Source of the DNA: Corinectria fuckeliana | Taxonomy: Eukaryota; Ascomycota; Sordariomycetes; Hypocreales; Nectriaceae | Assembly (NCBI GenBank): GCA_019137255.1 | Contig: WPDH01000100.1 | Location: 248,001-312,000 of the forward strand | Length of the DNA: 64,000 bases | Reading direction: 5' to 3' | In this document: positions 25,001-35,652 of the stretch, in pieces | How positions within the stretch are numbered: position 1 is the first letter of the stretch | How the letters are laid out: the number at the start of each line of letters is the position of its first letter | Notes under the pieces: model-generated | The model's input: only the letters and a program-made list of their open reading frames with translations | The model's database searches: none | What the model was told of the DNA's origin: nothing | Translations under genes and position numbers: made by a program

Positions 25001-28000
25001 GGCGTCCTACTGTGGCGGCGTTGATGAAGCGATCAAGGATATGAAGCTTCTTGTGGGACACCCCTTGATGCGTCGTATGAAAACGACGGAGCACCGTCAC
25101 GATAAGAAACTCATTGTCTAAGCTGCCAAAAGCAAATGTAGATAATTGCCACTCCCGAACCATGAAATCGTCGGAGATCCGTCTAGATTAAATAGAGCCT
25201 ACACCTTAAAACTAACAGCAATGATTGAGAAAAGATTCCAGCTGTTATGACCTTCCACGACACACGCCTGGACCATGGCCAACAGTGACTCGGCTTTACG
25301 GAACGGCTCCAAAGCTGGAGTCGCCCTCGCCGGCTACTGCCGCAGGTCCAGACCAGCGCATGAGGAGGTGTTGAGGTTCGTCCGGGTCGGGCAAAAACTC
25401 CTGCTTTGGAGATTGCCAGTGCGATCCCTCCAGAACTTCTCAATGTCGTGCGTGTGTTTTCAAACATAAAAGGCGCGCCAGCAAAACAGACTATGCGGAG
25501 TTATGTAAGTTAATAAGCACGTGAAAAGACTGGGAGTATGCGAAATTACACGATGTAAGAGGCCGGGGGGGTTGGCTAAGGGACGTGAGGGCGCTCGTAT
25601 GCGTGCGAGGCTACATTACAGTCTTTAGCTACTGCGAGGACAAAGACGAACGAACACCAGTTGGCGTGCGACAGAAAACAGTCTTAGTGGCCGATGACGT
25701 GCAATGAGGGACTGGGAAGCTGGCATGATGGTGAAGGACAGTGTATGTGTGTATGAAGGATGAGACTTCATACGGGACATGTGTGTTATGGTTTACTCGC
25801 GATCCAGCGCGAATGAATACATATATTCAAACCGAATGCCCTTACTGTCGAAGTGCGAAGAGTGGGCCTGGAGGAGGCTGGCCTGATGATGTTAAAGGGT
25901 GGTTGGTGGTGATGGCCGTACGTAGGTATTAAGACATCGGGCAACTTTCAGATCTGCTACCTTACATACAATATAACTGTAGTGGACCTACAACCTACTA
26001 TGTGCAAGTGTAGGCCCGCTGCCTTTATTAGTCGAAGACAGCCTCAATGCACAGGTTTTAACGTTTCTTTGTTTCGAGGCACATCCCAGGTGAGTTCGGG
26101 GAATGTATCGCCGGCAAGGTGATCCTGGCGGCCGGTTGGGATGGCACGATGGTGGACTGTGTCGTTGAGCCGCCAAACTCCAAATCCTGGTCCTAGTCCA
26201 GCCGGTCCCCCAGCCCTAGACTAGTTGTTTGATTAGTCCCAGCCAGATCAGCTCAGTTTTCTTGACAACGCGGTCCTTGACCCCCTCCCCGCCATTCGGC
26301 CGTCGGCGCACGAGGCCAGGGCGCGCGGACCCGGGCCCGGTAGCCGGGGATTCGAGCGATAACCTTGGTCTCTCTCCCCCGCTCCGTCTGGAGCTTGGCA
26401 AGCGGAAACACTTGCCAGCAGGAACAAACGGCAGCGTACCGAGAACTCGCTAGGAACCGGGGAAAATGCCGCACATGTCACACTTGCGCAGCCGGTTCGT
26501 TGCAGTCCTCACCGTCAAAATGACTAGCGAAGCAGTGCGGGTGACGACAGCTTTCGAACTTGAACGAGGCTCCGAGTGGTGTGGGGTAGATTAATCACCA
26601 GTCAGTCGGCTCCGGATTTTCCTTTTCGTCTCTCGAATATCCAGCCGATAGCCGTGGGCCAGGGCATGTTTGGCTTGAACGAAGGTGCGGGACTCGCCGA
26701 CTCCACGGACTCACAGGACGACGCAGCTCGCGTTGGGGAGGCGGGCAGCGGGACATCACCCGCGAAGCCTCCCTGGCCCCCGTGACTGCGGGATTGAATA
26801 CCTTACATGTCTTTTCGGGCCAAGTACTCCGAATTGCTTCGTTGGACGAGGTCGGTCGGCAAGGCGGCTGGTAGAGATGGCGTCGATCATGTCCAGGTTG
26901 GGGGGATGACAGCAACCACAACTGTCAACCGGTGAGCTTTGCTCGCTTTGCCAGTTTCGTTCGGCAGGGTTGAAGGACCAGTCAAACGCTGAAAAACATG
27001 TGCGAGTGACCAGCACCCGGCCAGGGTTTGCAAACGCCTGTGGCCCTCATTTGCCCGAGTGGTTGTCGAGACTGCCCTGCTCTTCCAAGTCGGCATGACG
27101 GGATAGTGCGTGGCTCACGTCCCCGTGTATTTGGAAGTAATCGAGGCAACGGATGGCCAAAGCCTTCTCTGGTGGAAAGACTTTGTATGCAAGAAAAGCA
27201 TACAGTGGGCTCAAGGTGGGCATCTTCTTTAACTGGGTCATCGACTGCCTTCCCTGCATAGTAAGCTCCAACGAGGCGAATCAGTGTAACACGGTCGTAC
27301 ATACAGCGAGGTCGGTTACCATTCGTAGGCGTGCAGCTTTGCCAAACCCGGCCAGCGGATGTTGACCGTAGCGTGCCAGTGAGGCCATCCAAAAAGCCAT
27401 GGACATCGATTCCGACCGCAGCCGCGTAACCCTGTCCGTGCACCCATCACGCTTTCATGACTTCAGTCAGTGGCCTCCATGCATGCCTCGGTGCCTTGCC
27501 GCGGCATTAGGCCGGGGCTAGCACAGAGAGCTGGATGCGCTAGTGAATTGGGCATTCCCTCGCGTGATGAGTCAAAATAAAACAGAATGACCAAAGGTTG
27601 CGTTCCTGACCTCGAGAGCGACGAGATGAGTGATATGAAGATGACAAAAACATGGGCTCGGAGATGGGGGACGAAAAGCGGGACGGGGGACGGGGGACAC
27701 GGGGGGTCGTACGAATAGAGATGGTGGACAGTTGGCTGGCACTGCAAGTCAAGTTGACGGCGACGGGGAGCTGTTTTTAGTGGTGGGCTTACAAATAGGT
27801 GGTGGTGACAACCGGTGACAGGTTGGCCTGAGAGCAGCTTCTTACCCGACTCTCTTCGAAGACGAAACAAAGCCACGTTCCCGTTCCGCAGAAAGGGTGA
27901 AGCCTTGGGAAACACCCAGCCGCGTGGCACTGGCATGGCACTGACAGAAGCTGGCGCTGACAGGGGAGGGCTTCTTGGGCGGGGAGCCGGAGTTGGATGG

Positions 28001-28300
28001 GCGGGTGGGAGAGTCGGAGAGTCGGGTGGTGGGGGAAGGATGATGGATGAGGATGATGGATGGGTGGACGGCGGGCTCTAAGCTCCGAGAGCACCGACGC
28101 GACATTAAAAAGTATAGAACGCATGAGCAACGAGCAACGAGCAAATGAGCAAATGAGCACTGATCGACACCGAAAAGGCAATTTGACCATGGCAATGGCA
28201 CAATGGATAACGAGAAATGAGAAATGGGAGAATAGAGAATGGAGAACGGTCTAGAAGCGAGGATCTGCAGTATTAGGGCAGTTAGGCATGTTCCCGAGTC
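22022..28300. other. Gene-poor stretch, about 6.3 kb
   Basis: I find no gene with a recognisable family here on either strand. Open frames are short (mostly under 150 codons), carry no domain and overlap on both strands. The 22.0-25.5 kb part looks visibly less GC-rich than the flanking genes. The 27.5-28.3 kb part is purine-rich on the plus strand, so minus-strand frames such as 27842-28441 are low-complexity Pro/Ser/Arg readings. It could be decayed repeat or long regulatory sequence. I see no terminal repeats or transposase motif. Confidence 0.4.
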
Positions 28301-28874
28301 AGTGTTTCCGCCCAGCGGTCGCTGAATCGTCGTGGCTAGATCCCCATGTCCAATGTCCAATGATGCAACCGCCCCTCCTTTTCCGTTTTGGGTCCTTTTC
28401 TTGGACCCTTTCTTTTGTCCCTCAGTGGAGCTCTCGGCCACCGCGCGACGTCATGCGCCAACACCACCGCCCTATCAACCTATTAATCGGCGCCCTGTGC
28501 GTGCCTTCGTGCCTTCCCAAGGTCATCCCAATACCAATCCCCATTTGGACGATCAGAGAAGAGGGCTTTGTTCTTCTTCCTTGTCCCCCCCTTCGCTTTG
28601 TTCTTCTTCCTCCTTGCCTCCTTCTCTCTTTTTGGTGGAACCGTTTTCCCTCACCCCTCACATCCTAGCCCAACCCCGCGCCTCACTGCAGCCTCCAGCG
28701 AAAGAGGCTCCCCACGGTTTACCGTTTTTTTTTTGTTTTTTTTGTCTGTAATTAGTCCGCACTCTGCAGTCTGCGGGTATCCATCCATTCCTACCGGGTT
28801 GTGCTTTCCGCGCTAGAGTCAGCCACTGTCGTCACTTGTACCAGCGTAGCCCGCCCTCGGGTTCTCCCGCCAAG

Positions 28875-28895
28875 CACACACACACACACACACAC
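28875..28895. repeat. (CA)n microsatellite
   Basis: About ten CA units in the ypd1 upstream region. Confidence 0.95.
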
Positions 28896-29493
28896 TTGAC
28901 ACCCTCTCACGACTTTTCACAAACCTCTCGCAACTAGTATACGCCGAGCACACTAACTGCCACTGCACTCTGCACGCTCTCACAGCCTTCTCGCTTCTCG
29001 ACCCCTCGCTCCGCTCACACGCCAGCCGCTAGCTCACACTCTGCTGTCCTGTACGATTACGCCCCACACGATCGAGGAAAGAGACAAGAAGAACCCGAGG
29101 TCGAACCAGAAAAGACAAATCTTGCTACACATCGCACATCGCGGTGAGGACGCCAGATTTCCCATAGTCGCGGCGTCGACAACCCACTTCTAGGTACGTG
29201 CGTACGTGAGGAGAAAAGCCTCTCCTCTTTACTATTGTGTACTGTAACTTTGTCTTGCCCGTCTCCTCCTCTCGCGTGGTGTCGTTCTCTCCTGTTGTTG
29301 ACGGCACCCCACCTGCGACATGTCCGTTTCGGTCTGGAACATAGGACAAGTCGTCCACCATCTCGCCGTCTTTTCTGCCTCTGTTTCTGCATCTTCCTGC
29401 TCTAAATCACATCACCCATGCCCTCATGGGTCCATGATCCACCGAAAGCTGCGGTCGATGGCCCGTGGCTCCTCATCTCGTGGCCCTGTGCGC

Positions 29494-29517
29494 ACACAGA
29501 CAGACAGACAGACAGAC
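29494..29517. repeat. (ACAG)n microsatellite
   Basis: About six ACAG units in the ypd1 upstream region. Confidence 0.9.
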
Positions 29518-30561
29518 GCAGCCCTGCATCTGCGTGGCTAGATAGCTACTCCGTCCGTACCTTACCAAACTCGACCCCCCACCCGCACTGGGCTGGCTGG
29601 CGGCTCTCTTTCGGAGTGCTCGCATCATAGCCCCTCACTCATGACTTGACTGGCCGCTTCTTTTTCTGCTCCTCAACACCACCGCCGCTTCACGACCTAA
29701 CACACCCACACCCATCCAGAAAGGAAAGAGAAGCCACACAAAAAAAAACCCTACCCGTATGTGCATCTCAGAGACACCGGAGACAGCCAATCACTATCAC
29801 CACCTACCCCCAAAGTACCAAGTGCTAGGTACCTACGAACCCGGGCCAAGGGTCTGTTGCTGATCGCCAACTGCCTCTCTCGGCTCTCTTCCACCAACCA
29901 GCAAGTCACTCTGATTCACTCGCTCAAGCCGGCCTCTGTCGTCATTTTCCCTCCCGTCCCCCTCGTTTCATCATCGTACACCCATCATTTCCCAATCACC
30001 CCAGCGCCTGCGCAGCCGCCCTCTTCCCGCAGTGACACCCTGTCTGTACCTGCTACCTATTGCCTGTTACCCATCTCCCGTTTCAGTTCCTCTGCTTGCT
30101 TAAGCCCAGGGCCTTGCGGTGTCCTTGAACAACCCCGCCAGCCACACAGCGTCGTTCCCTCTCCGCCGCAGCCAAGCCTCTCCTCTCCTCCCGTAGGCTC
30201 GTCCCTCCCGACGACAGCTCCCACTCTCTGCATCTGCACCGCCTGCTCCTTTTCTCTTTCCCTCTCCCTAGCCCCGCTGGCCTCCCGTCTCCAGATCCTA
30301 GCTGGCTGCTTTGCCTTCTCTCGTCGTCTTCTCCTAACTCATCCCCAGGCTACGCCTTCTGTCCACTCATAGCCTGTCCTCACCTCCATCGGCCAAGGAC
30401 GGACTGGCCTCGCCCGTGGCAACCAACACCGCCTTCTCTACCCTCTGCTCTCTCCTCTCTCTCCTCTCTCCCCTCTGCTCTCTGTTCTCTATCCGCATTC
30501 AGATTGCCCCTCCCATCCACCGCGGGAACAACGCTGCGACAGCCACTTTCCCACCGCCATC

Positions 30562-31195
30562 ATGTCACCAGCTGAAGACAAGGTTCGTCAAATCACCTCC
30601 AAGATGTCGGCCCCATCGACGCCACTGACCAGCTCCCTTCCTCATCCAGACCCCCGACGACAGCATCGATCTCAATGCCGTCGAGGGCATTGACATGGGC
30701 ACCTTTAGCCAGATCCTCGAAATGGACGAACCCGACGACCACGATTTCAGCTACTCCATCGTCTTTGACTTCTTCACACAGGTAGACGAGACCTTTGTGT
30801 CGATGGACAAGTCTTTGTAAGTCGATGCCCGAGCTCTCCGACCCGTTGCCCATTATACCTTCTCCAGCTCCATACAGTTCACTCTGTATCTACCCTGGTG
30901 TGTTCCATGGCTAACACGCAGTCTTCTGTGGCCTGCCAGAGAGGAAAGGGATCTTTACTCGCTGTACTCACTCGGGCACTTCTTGAAAGGCTCATCAGCG
31001 ACACTGGGCCTCGTCAAGGTTCGAGATGGATGTGAGAAGATTCAGCGATACGGCAAGAAGGAGAACCCTGACGGAACACCTGAGCCGAATGAAGAAATCT
31101 GCCTGAAGCGCATCGAAGAAGCGCTCAAGCTTGTCAAGACGGATTTTGCCGAGGTTGAGCAGGCCCTGAGGAAATACTACAAGGAAGAAGCCTAG
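30562..31195 (+). CDS. Histidine-containing phosphotransfer protein (YPD1/HPT1)
   Basis: The phosphorelay intermediate that moves phosphate from hybrid histidine kinases to the Ssk1 and Skn7 response regulators, controlling the Hog1-type osmostress pathway; it acts in cytosol and nucleus. Exons are 30562-30582, 30650-30816 and 30940-31195. The introns are 67 nt (weak donor GTTCGT) and 123 nt (donor GTAAGT, with GCTAAC upstream of the acceptor), giving 147 aa. The HPt helix carries SLGHFLKGSSATLGL, in which His76 is the predicted phosphorylated residue, followed by the usual K-x-RDGCEKIQRYG helix. An acidic N-terminus (MDEPDDHDFSYSIVFDFF) forms helix A/B. The tiny seven-codon first exon is supported by in-frame splicing to an acidic segment like other fungal Ypd1 proteins, but its start is less certain than the rest. 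Confidence 0.92.
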
Positions 31196-32410
31196 CTTTT
31201 TCCACGACTTGAAACGACCTACGATAAAGATCCGAGGCACAGGGATTCACACGACATTAAGAACGGCCACGGCTGGTTTGCCGCGACAATGCCCACGGAG
31301 AGCCTCTATGCCCACTTCTTGACTCGCCCGTGCCTCACGCGGCGAATGATTATCCAATACTACATACCCTTTTGGTTCCGTGCTTGTCTTGAGAGAAAGA
31401 AGGAAAAGGAAGAAGAAAAAAATAATCGAAACGAAATGATCGAGGAAGATACCCTTGATCTCCACCGGTGGGGACAAACTCGAGAACGATTTAGATGAAT
31501 CGACGATCCGAGGAGAGGTTGCACAAGGCGACTCAGGAGATGATGACCCGGGAACTGCCGGCAATGATTGAATTGGCAGCTTTCTGAAATATTTTCTTGA
31601 GATTGGGCTTGAGCTGGCAAGGCCATGTATACCTATCAACATAATCCAAACAACGTGCGGACCAACAACACATGGTGGCCACATGGCGTCCCCGAGCACC
31701 CCCACCTAGCCTAGACGTCGATTAACCATGGCCTTGCGCACGATGATGCCGTATGAGTGTGATGTTCTTCTCGACACAGGTGGAAAGGAGTTCGTTGGAC
31801 GTGATAAGCGGGTTACCAAAAGTCCCATGGATCCGTTGGGGGTGTAACAAGCCACAGAGCTACTCCGGCGGAGAATGTTACTTTGAGTGGGATATCTACG
31901 GAGTACTTGGACACTGTCCGAAATATCAGGTACGGGCCTAGGATCAGCCTCCCAGATGCTGGAACCCGTTGGCGGGGTAATTAGTGACAGGATCACCAAT
32001 AAGCATGCTGCAGAACCTTGACCGATCATCGATGCAAGCCGAAGCACTGCCTATGACCTGACATGATCCCACTGGATGGCGAGAACAAAGGCTCGGGGTG
32101 AGATGATTACGTCCAACAAATATAGCCAACTGTCTACGGGCGGGGTTCCTTGGTTTCCAGGTACGTCAAGGCGTCTTCTTTGCTCTCTGTCCATCAACTG
32201 CCTGATGATGCCGCCGCATATATACCCGCTCTCCCATCGATGACGATGGGTGTCACACGTACCGAGCGGTTCACGAACGTGGAGAGATCGGGGAGGCGGG
32301 AATCCTGGCTGTCGCAGCTGTTACACGGCACGCTCCACTGCCCGCGATGCGTTTCAGCTGCACCTTGCTCACTCCTCGCCCAGCTGCAGGGAAATTTGTG
32401 ACAGATCGCA
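31196..32410. other. Intergenic between ypd1 and the 2H phosphoesterase gene
   Basis: 1.2 kb with no supported gene. It should contain the ypd1 3' UTR on the left and the promoter of the plus-strand gene at 32411 on the right. Minus-strand frames at 31247-31705 and 31706-32047 have no recognisable domain. Confidence 0.45.
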
Positions 32411-33067
32411 ATGCCGGCTCCGACACACTTCCTCTGCGTGCCGCTCACCGGCGCCCAGCTGGCCAGAAGCCTGGCGCTATTCAGGGACGACGTCACGAGC
32501 GCCATGAGCTTCGTCGTGCCGCAGGGCGCCGTCCGGCCGCTGGGCACGCTGCACCTCACGCTGGGCGTCATGAGCCTGGACGACGACGGCGTCGCGCGGG
32601 CGACGGCGCTGCTGGAGAGCCTGCGGCTACGGGACATGCTGGACGGCGCGCCGGCCGAGGGCCTCTCCGTCACGGTGCGAGGCCTGCGCGCGATGCAGAC
32701 GCCCTCCAGGACGTCGGTGCTGTACGCGCCGCCCATCGACGCCGACGGCGCGCTCTACCGCCTGTGCGAGCACGTCCGGGCGGCGTTCCGGGACGCGGGG
32801 CTCATGGCGGCCGAGGCCCGGCCGCTGCTGCTGCACGCCACCGTCGTCAACACCGTCTACGTCCGGGGCCCCGGGCGCGGCCGGCGCGGCCGGCGCGGCG
32901 AGAGGCTGACGCTGGACGCGCGGGACGTCCTGCGCCGGTACGACGACTACCTCTGGGTCGAGGACATGCCCGTGCAGCGGGTGGCGCTGTGTCGCATGGG
33001 CGCGAAGGGCATCGCGGGGACGGACGGCGACGAGGCCTACGAGGTGGAGGCCGAGGTCGGGCTTTAA
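32411..33067 (+). CDS. 2H phosphoesterase, AKAP7/ASCC1-like RNA ligase-like domain protein
   Basis: A 218-aa single-exon member of the 2H phosphoesterase superfamily, whose members hydrolyse or form 2',3'-cyclic and 2'-5' phosphodiester bonds in RNA or nucleotides. The two catalytic HxT motifs are present: H48-L-T50 in TLHLTLGVMSL and H142-A-T144 in LLHATVVNT, about 94 residues apart as in the AKAP7/ASCC1 group. The start MPAPTHFLCVPL puts the first beta strand directly at the N-terminus, typical of that group. A GRGRRGRRGER linker follows the second motif. The gene is extremely G+C-rich at third positions, so a 267-codon frame in another register (32347-33150) also stays open. I take that as a shadow because it lacks the motifs. 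Confidence 0.85.
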   Translation: MPAPTHFLCVPLTGAQLARSLALFRDDVTSAMSFVVPQGAVRPLGTLHLTLGVMSLDDDGVARATALLESLRLRDMLDGAPAEGLSVTVRGLRAMQTPSRTSVLYAPPIDADGALYRLCEHVRAAFRDAGLMAAEARPLLLHATVVNTVYVRGPGRGRRGRRGERLTLDARDVLRRYDDYLWVEDMPVQRVALCRMGAKGIAGTDGDEAYEVEAEVGL

Positions 33068-34002
33068 GTGAGATGGACGGCTGCCAGTGGCGAGGCTGGG
33101 CTAGACATCAGGCTGGGAGGAGGAGCTTTCGGGATGGATGCCGGTGGTGATAGGGTGGGCGGGTGGGACGCTGGGCAAAGGTGGGCTGTGTCGGTCGCTT
33201 GGAGGGAATGGCGGTGCTTGGTTCTCGAGATGGAGATGAGCATGGATAGATAGACAGATGCCAGAGCGAGCGTTGAGCTTCTCTCCGTGTTCTTGTGCGA
33301 AGACGGAGGTATGTCATGGCTGGAGTTGGGAGGATATGATAACTACTAGGCCCCATGTAGGTTCCGTCTCGTCGGCTCCGACCTTCTGTTCAAGGATGAG
33401 GCAGTGAGCGCAGACTCCTACTGCCAGAGCGTCTCTCTAGACGAGACAAGGAAGGATTCGGTGAAATGACCTGCGCAAGCAATTTATGCGCCGTCCCGTC
33501 CGAGCAACCACTACTACTACGTGCGAAGTAGTATTGTCGAAATTACTCTTCAAGCCGATACTGCACCACGGCCCCTAAAGCAGCCCCCCGGGACCCCGCT
33601 CCGTCTCGCTCCAGGCACCGAGATAGGGCTGCTTTGTCACCTTACATAGGTACAGGCACCGCCTCAACAACACCACCTCATCCCATCCTCCCGCCGTTCC
33701 GCGTCTTGCTTGGCAACCAAACCAGCTTCGTCCGCCCCAGTTTCTCTCTCTCTCCTCGGCCTCTGTCCTACATCTCCCCCTCCCGGATATCTTGCGTTGC
33801 TTGATGCCAGCAACCATGCCGTGTCGGCATCGTCTGGCCTCTGACCCCGCCGCCGCCACGACTTAACGATCTCCCCCCCCCCCCCCCGAGCACGAAACAA
33901 ACCAACCCACGAAACCCGACCACCTTCTCTAGCTTATCCCTTCCTTCACCCGCACGAGACGGGAGCAAACAAGCAAGCAAGCAAGCACACAAACGCCCAA
34001 CC
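33068..34002. promoter_or_regulatory. Intergenic and leader of the coiled-coil gene
   Basis: 935 bp. The right part (33.58-34.0 kb) is C-rich, contains a 15-C run at 33873-33887 and (AAGC)n at 33968-33986, and is likely the promoter and 5' UTR of the gene at 34003. Confidence 0.45.
33873..33887. repeat. Poly(C) tract, 15 nt
   Basis: A homopolymer of 15 C on the plus strand in the leader region of the coiled-coil gene. Its length may be unreliable in the assembly. Confidence 0.9.
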
Positions 34003-35652
34003 ATGAACACCTCCGAGAAGCGCCGTCCGGTCGGAAACCCCTCCGGGTCCCCCCTGCGCTCCGGAGCCGGCCCCGCCTCGGCCTCCAGCTCCTCAGCCGC
34101 AGCCGCCGCCGCCGCCGCCTCCTCCTCCTCCAGCTCCAACCGCAACAGCATGCCCGCGCCGCCGCCCCGCGCCGCCATGATCACAAACGCCGCCTCTAGC
34201 GTCGAGGAGCCGCACGAGGGCGGCGGCGCGCCCCTGGCCGGCGACCGCAAGGACAAGGACCGGCCGGGCAGCCGCGCGGGCTCCGTCAAGGACAAGGACC
34301 GCGACAAGGACCGCAAGGAGAAGGAGCGCCGCGAGCGCCGCGACAAGAAGGACAAGGACCGCGAGCGCGAGCAGCGCGAGGCGGCCCTCCGCGACAAGGA
34401 CGGCCGCATCGACTACCTCGAGAAGGAGATGGCCATCATGGAGCGCGAGTTCCACCGCGAGCTCGACAAGCTCAGCCAGAACGAGAGCGAGACGGCCACC
34501 TTCTGGCAGGCCAAGCACAGCGCCCTCAACCAGCAGTTCCTGCGCACCGACACGGAGCTGCGCTTGCTGCGCGCCGAGGTCGACGTGCGCGAGGCCGAGC
34601 GCGACGAGCTGCGCGAGGGCTGGGCCGTGCTGCGCCGCGAGCTCAAGGAGCGCGATGACGAGATCCGCGGCCTGCGCGGCCAAGTGCGCGGGCTCAAGGA
34701 GTGGGTGAGCAGCAGCACGCGCACCGAGGGCCAGACGTGCGACGAGACGTTTGGCGACGGCATGACGCGCCTAGGCAACGGGCTGCAGAACTGGGTCATT
34801 GTCAACTTCCGCAAGGCCAAGCTGAGTGAGTACTGCTTATCTTGCTTTCCCCGTCACAACCCGCGCCGTGTCTTTGCTGGCTGGCTGGCTGACTGACGAC
34901 ATGGCAGATCTGGAAGGCCTAGACGAGGCCACCTTAGCAGAGCTCAACGAGCTGGTACCCATGTACGAGGAGCTGGTCCATACCGCCAAAGTCCACCTCC
35001 TGCAATCCATCGTATCGAGGATCCTGGTGGAGATGGTCTTCGACTCGTACTTTGTCGGGCTATCGGACGAGCAGGAACAGCAGTTCCGCCAGATGGAGAA
35101 GATGCTCTCCTCCTTCGGTTCGCCCCTCCTCCCTTCCCTCTCTCTGTGTGCATCTCCCTCCTCCCTGTTCCCACCGACTCACGCGATGCAGCCGCCTCGG
35201 ACGAGCCCGTCAACCAGTGGCGCTCCTCGACGCTCACCATTCTCCGCCGCGACGCACCCTCGCAGCTCGCCTCTGCCGCCTCCGCCGTGACGGAAGCCGT
35301 GCTCTCGCGCATCACGCGGCTCCTGGACGCGCTCGCCGGAACATCGCCCTCGGACGCGCGCGACTCGGGGCTGCGCGTGCTGGTCAACAACTCCATCGAG
35401 CTCGCGCGGCTGCTCGTGGTCCAGCGCGCGGTGCTGCGCATCCACATGCCCGCCATCCTGCCGCACCAGCGCGTCGTCTTCCAGCCGGAGACCATGGAGG
35501 ACCTCGGCGGCGAAGACGAGGAGGCGCTGGCCGCGCGCGAGCTCTGCTGCGTGGCGTTCCCCGGCGTCATCAAGCACGGCGACGAGAACGGGGGCCATCT
35601 GCAGTACCGCAACGTCATCGTCAAGGCGAGGGTGCTGTGCAGTCCTGAGTAA
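34003..35652 (+). CDS. Coiled-coil protein of unknown function, conserved-looking C-terminal domain
   Basis: Three exons (34003-34825, 34908-35117, 35192-35652) with introns of 82 nt (GTGAGT) and 74 nt (weak GTTCGC donor) encode 497 aa. Residues 1-75 are Ser/Ala/Pro low complexity. About 80-130 is a K/D/R-rich charged stretch (KDKDRDKDRKEKERRERR). About 130-250 is coiled coil (for example IDYLEKEMAIMEREFHREL). The rest looks globular and helical: MTRLGNGLQNWVIVNFRKAK spans exon 1, NELVPMYEELVHTAKVHLLQ is in exon 2, and exon 3 has LRVLVNNSIELARLLVVQRA and MPAILPHQRVVFQPETMED. Similar layouts occur in uncharacterised Sordariomycete proteins as far as I recall. No catalytic motif is seen. A scaffold or cytoskeletal role is only a guess. 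Confidence 0.82.

Larger units (their letters stand above)
28301..30561 (+). promoter_or_regulatory. Pyrimidine-rich promoter and long 5' leader of ypd1
   Basis: About 2.3 kb upstream of the HPt gene is strongly C/T-rich on the plus strand with (CA)n and (ACAG)n tracts. It contains many upstream ATGs, including a 203-codon frame at 29761-30372 of Ser/Pro/Leu-rich composition. Long C/T-rich leaders are common for signalling genes in filamentous fungi. The transcription start cannot be placed by eye. Confidence 0.5.

Noticed and set aside
27049..27070. tRNA A-box-like GCCCGAGTGGTT
   Set aside because: No cloverleaf can be built: no T-arm at the right distance and no acceptor stem.
27842..28441. 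199-codon minus-strand frame
   Set aside because: Low-complexity Ser/Pro/Arg reading of a purine-rich plus strand, with no domain or splice support.
29761..30372. 203-codon plus-strand frame in the ypd1 upstream region as a gene
   Set aside because: Ser/Pro/Leu composition from a pyrimidine-rich leader, no domain. Kept only as a possible upstream frame.
32347..33150. 267-codon plus-strand frame overlapping the 2H phosphoesterase
   Set aside because: Arg/Ala/Gly-rich reading produced by high GC3. The HxT motifs are in the other frame.
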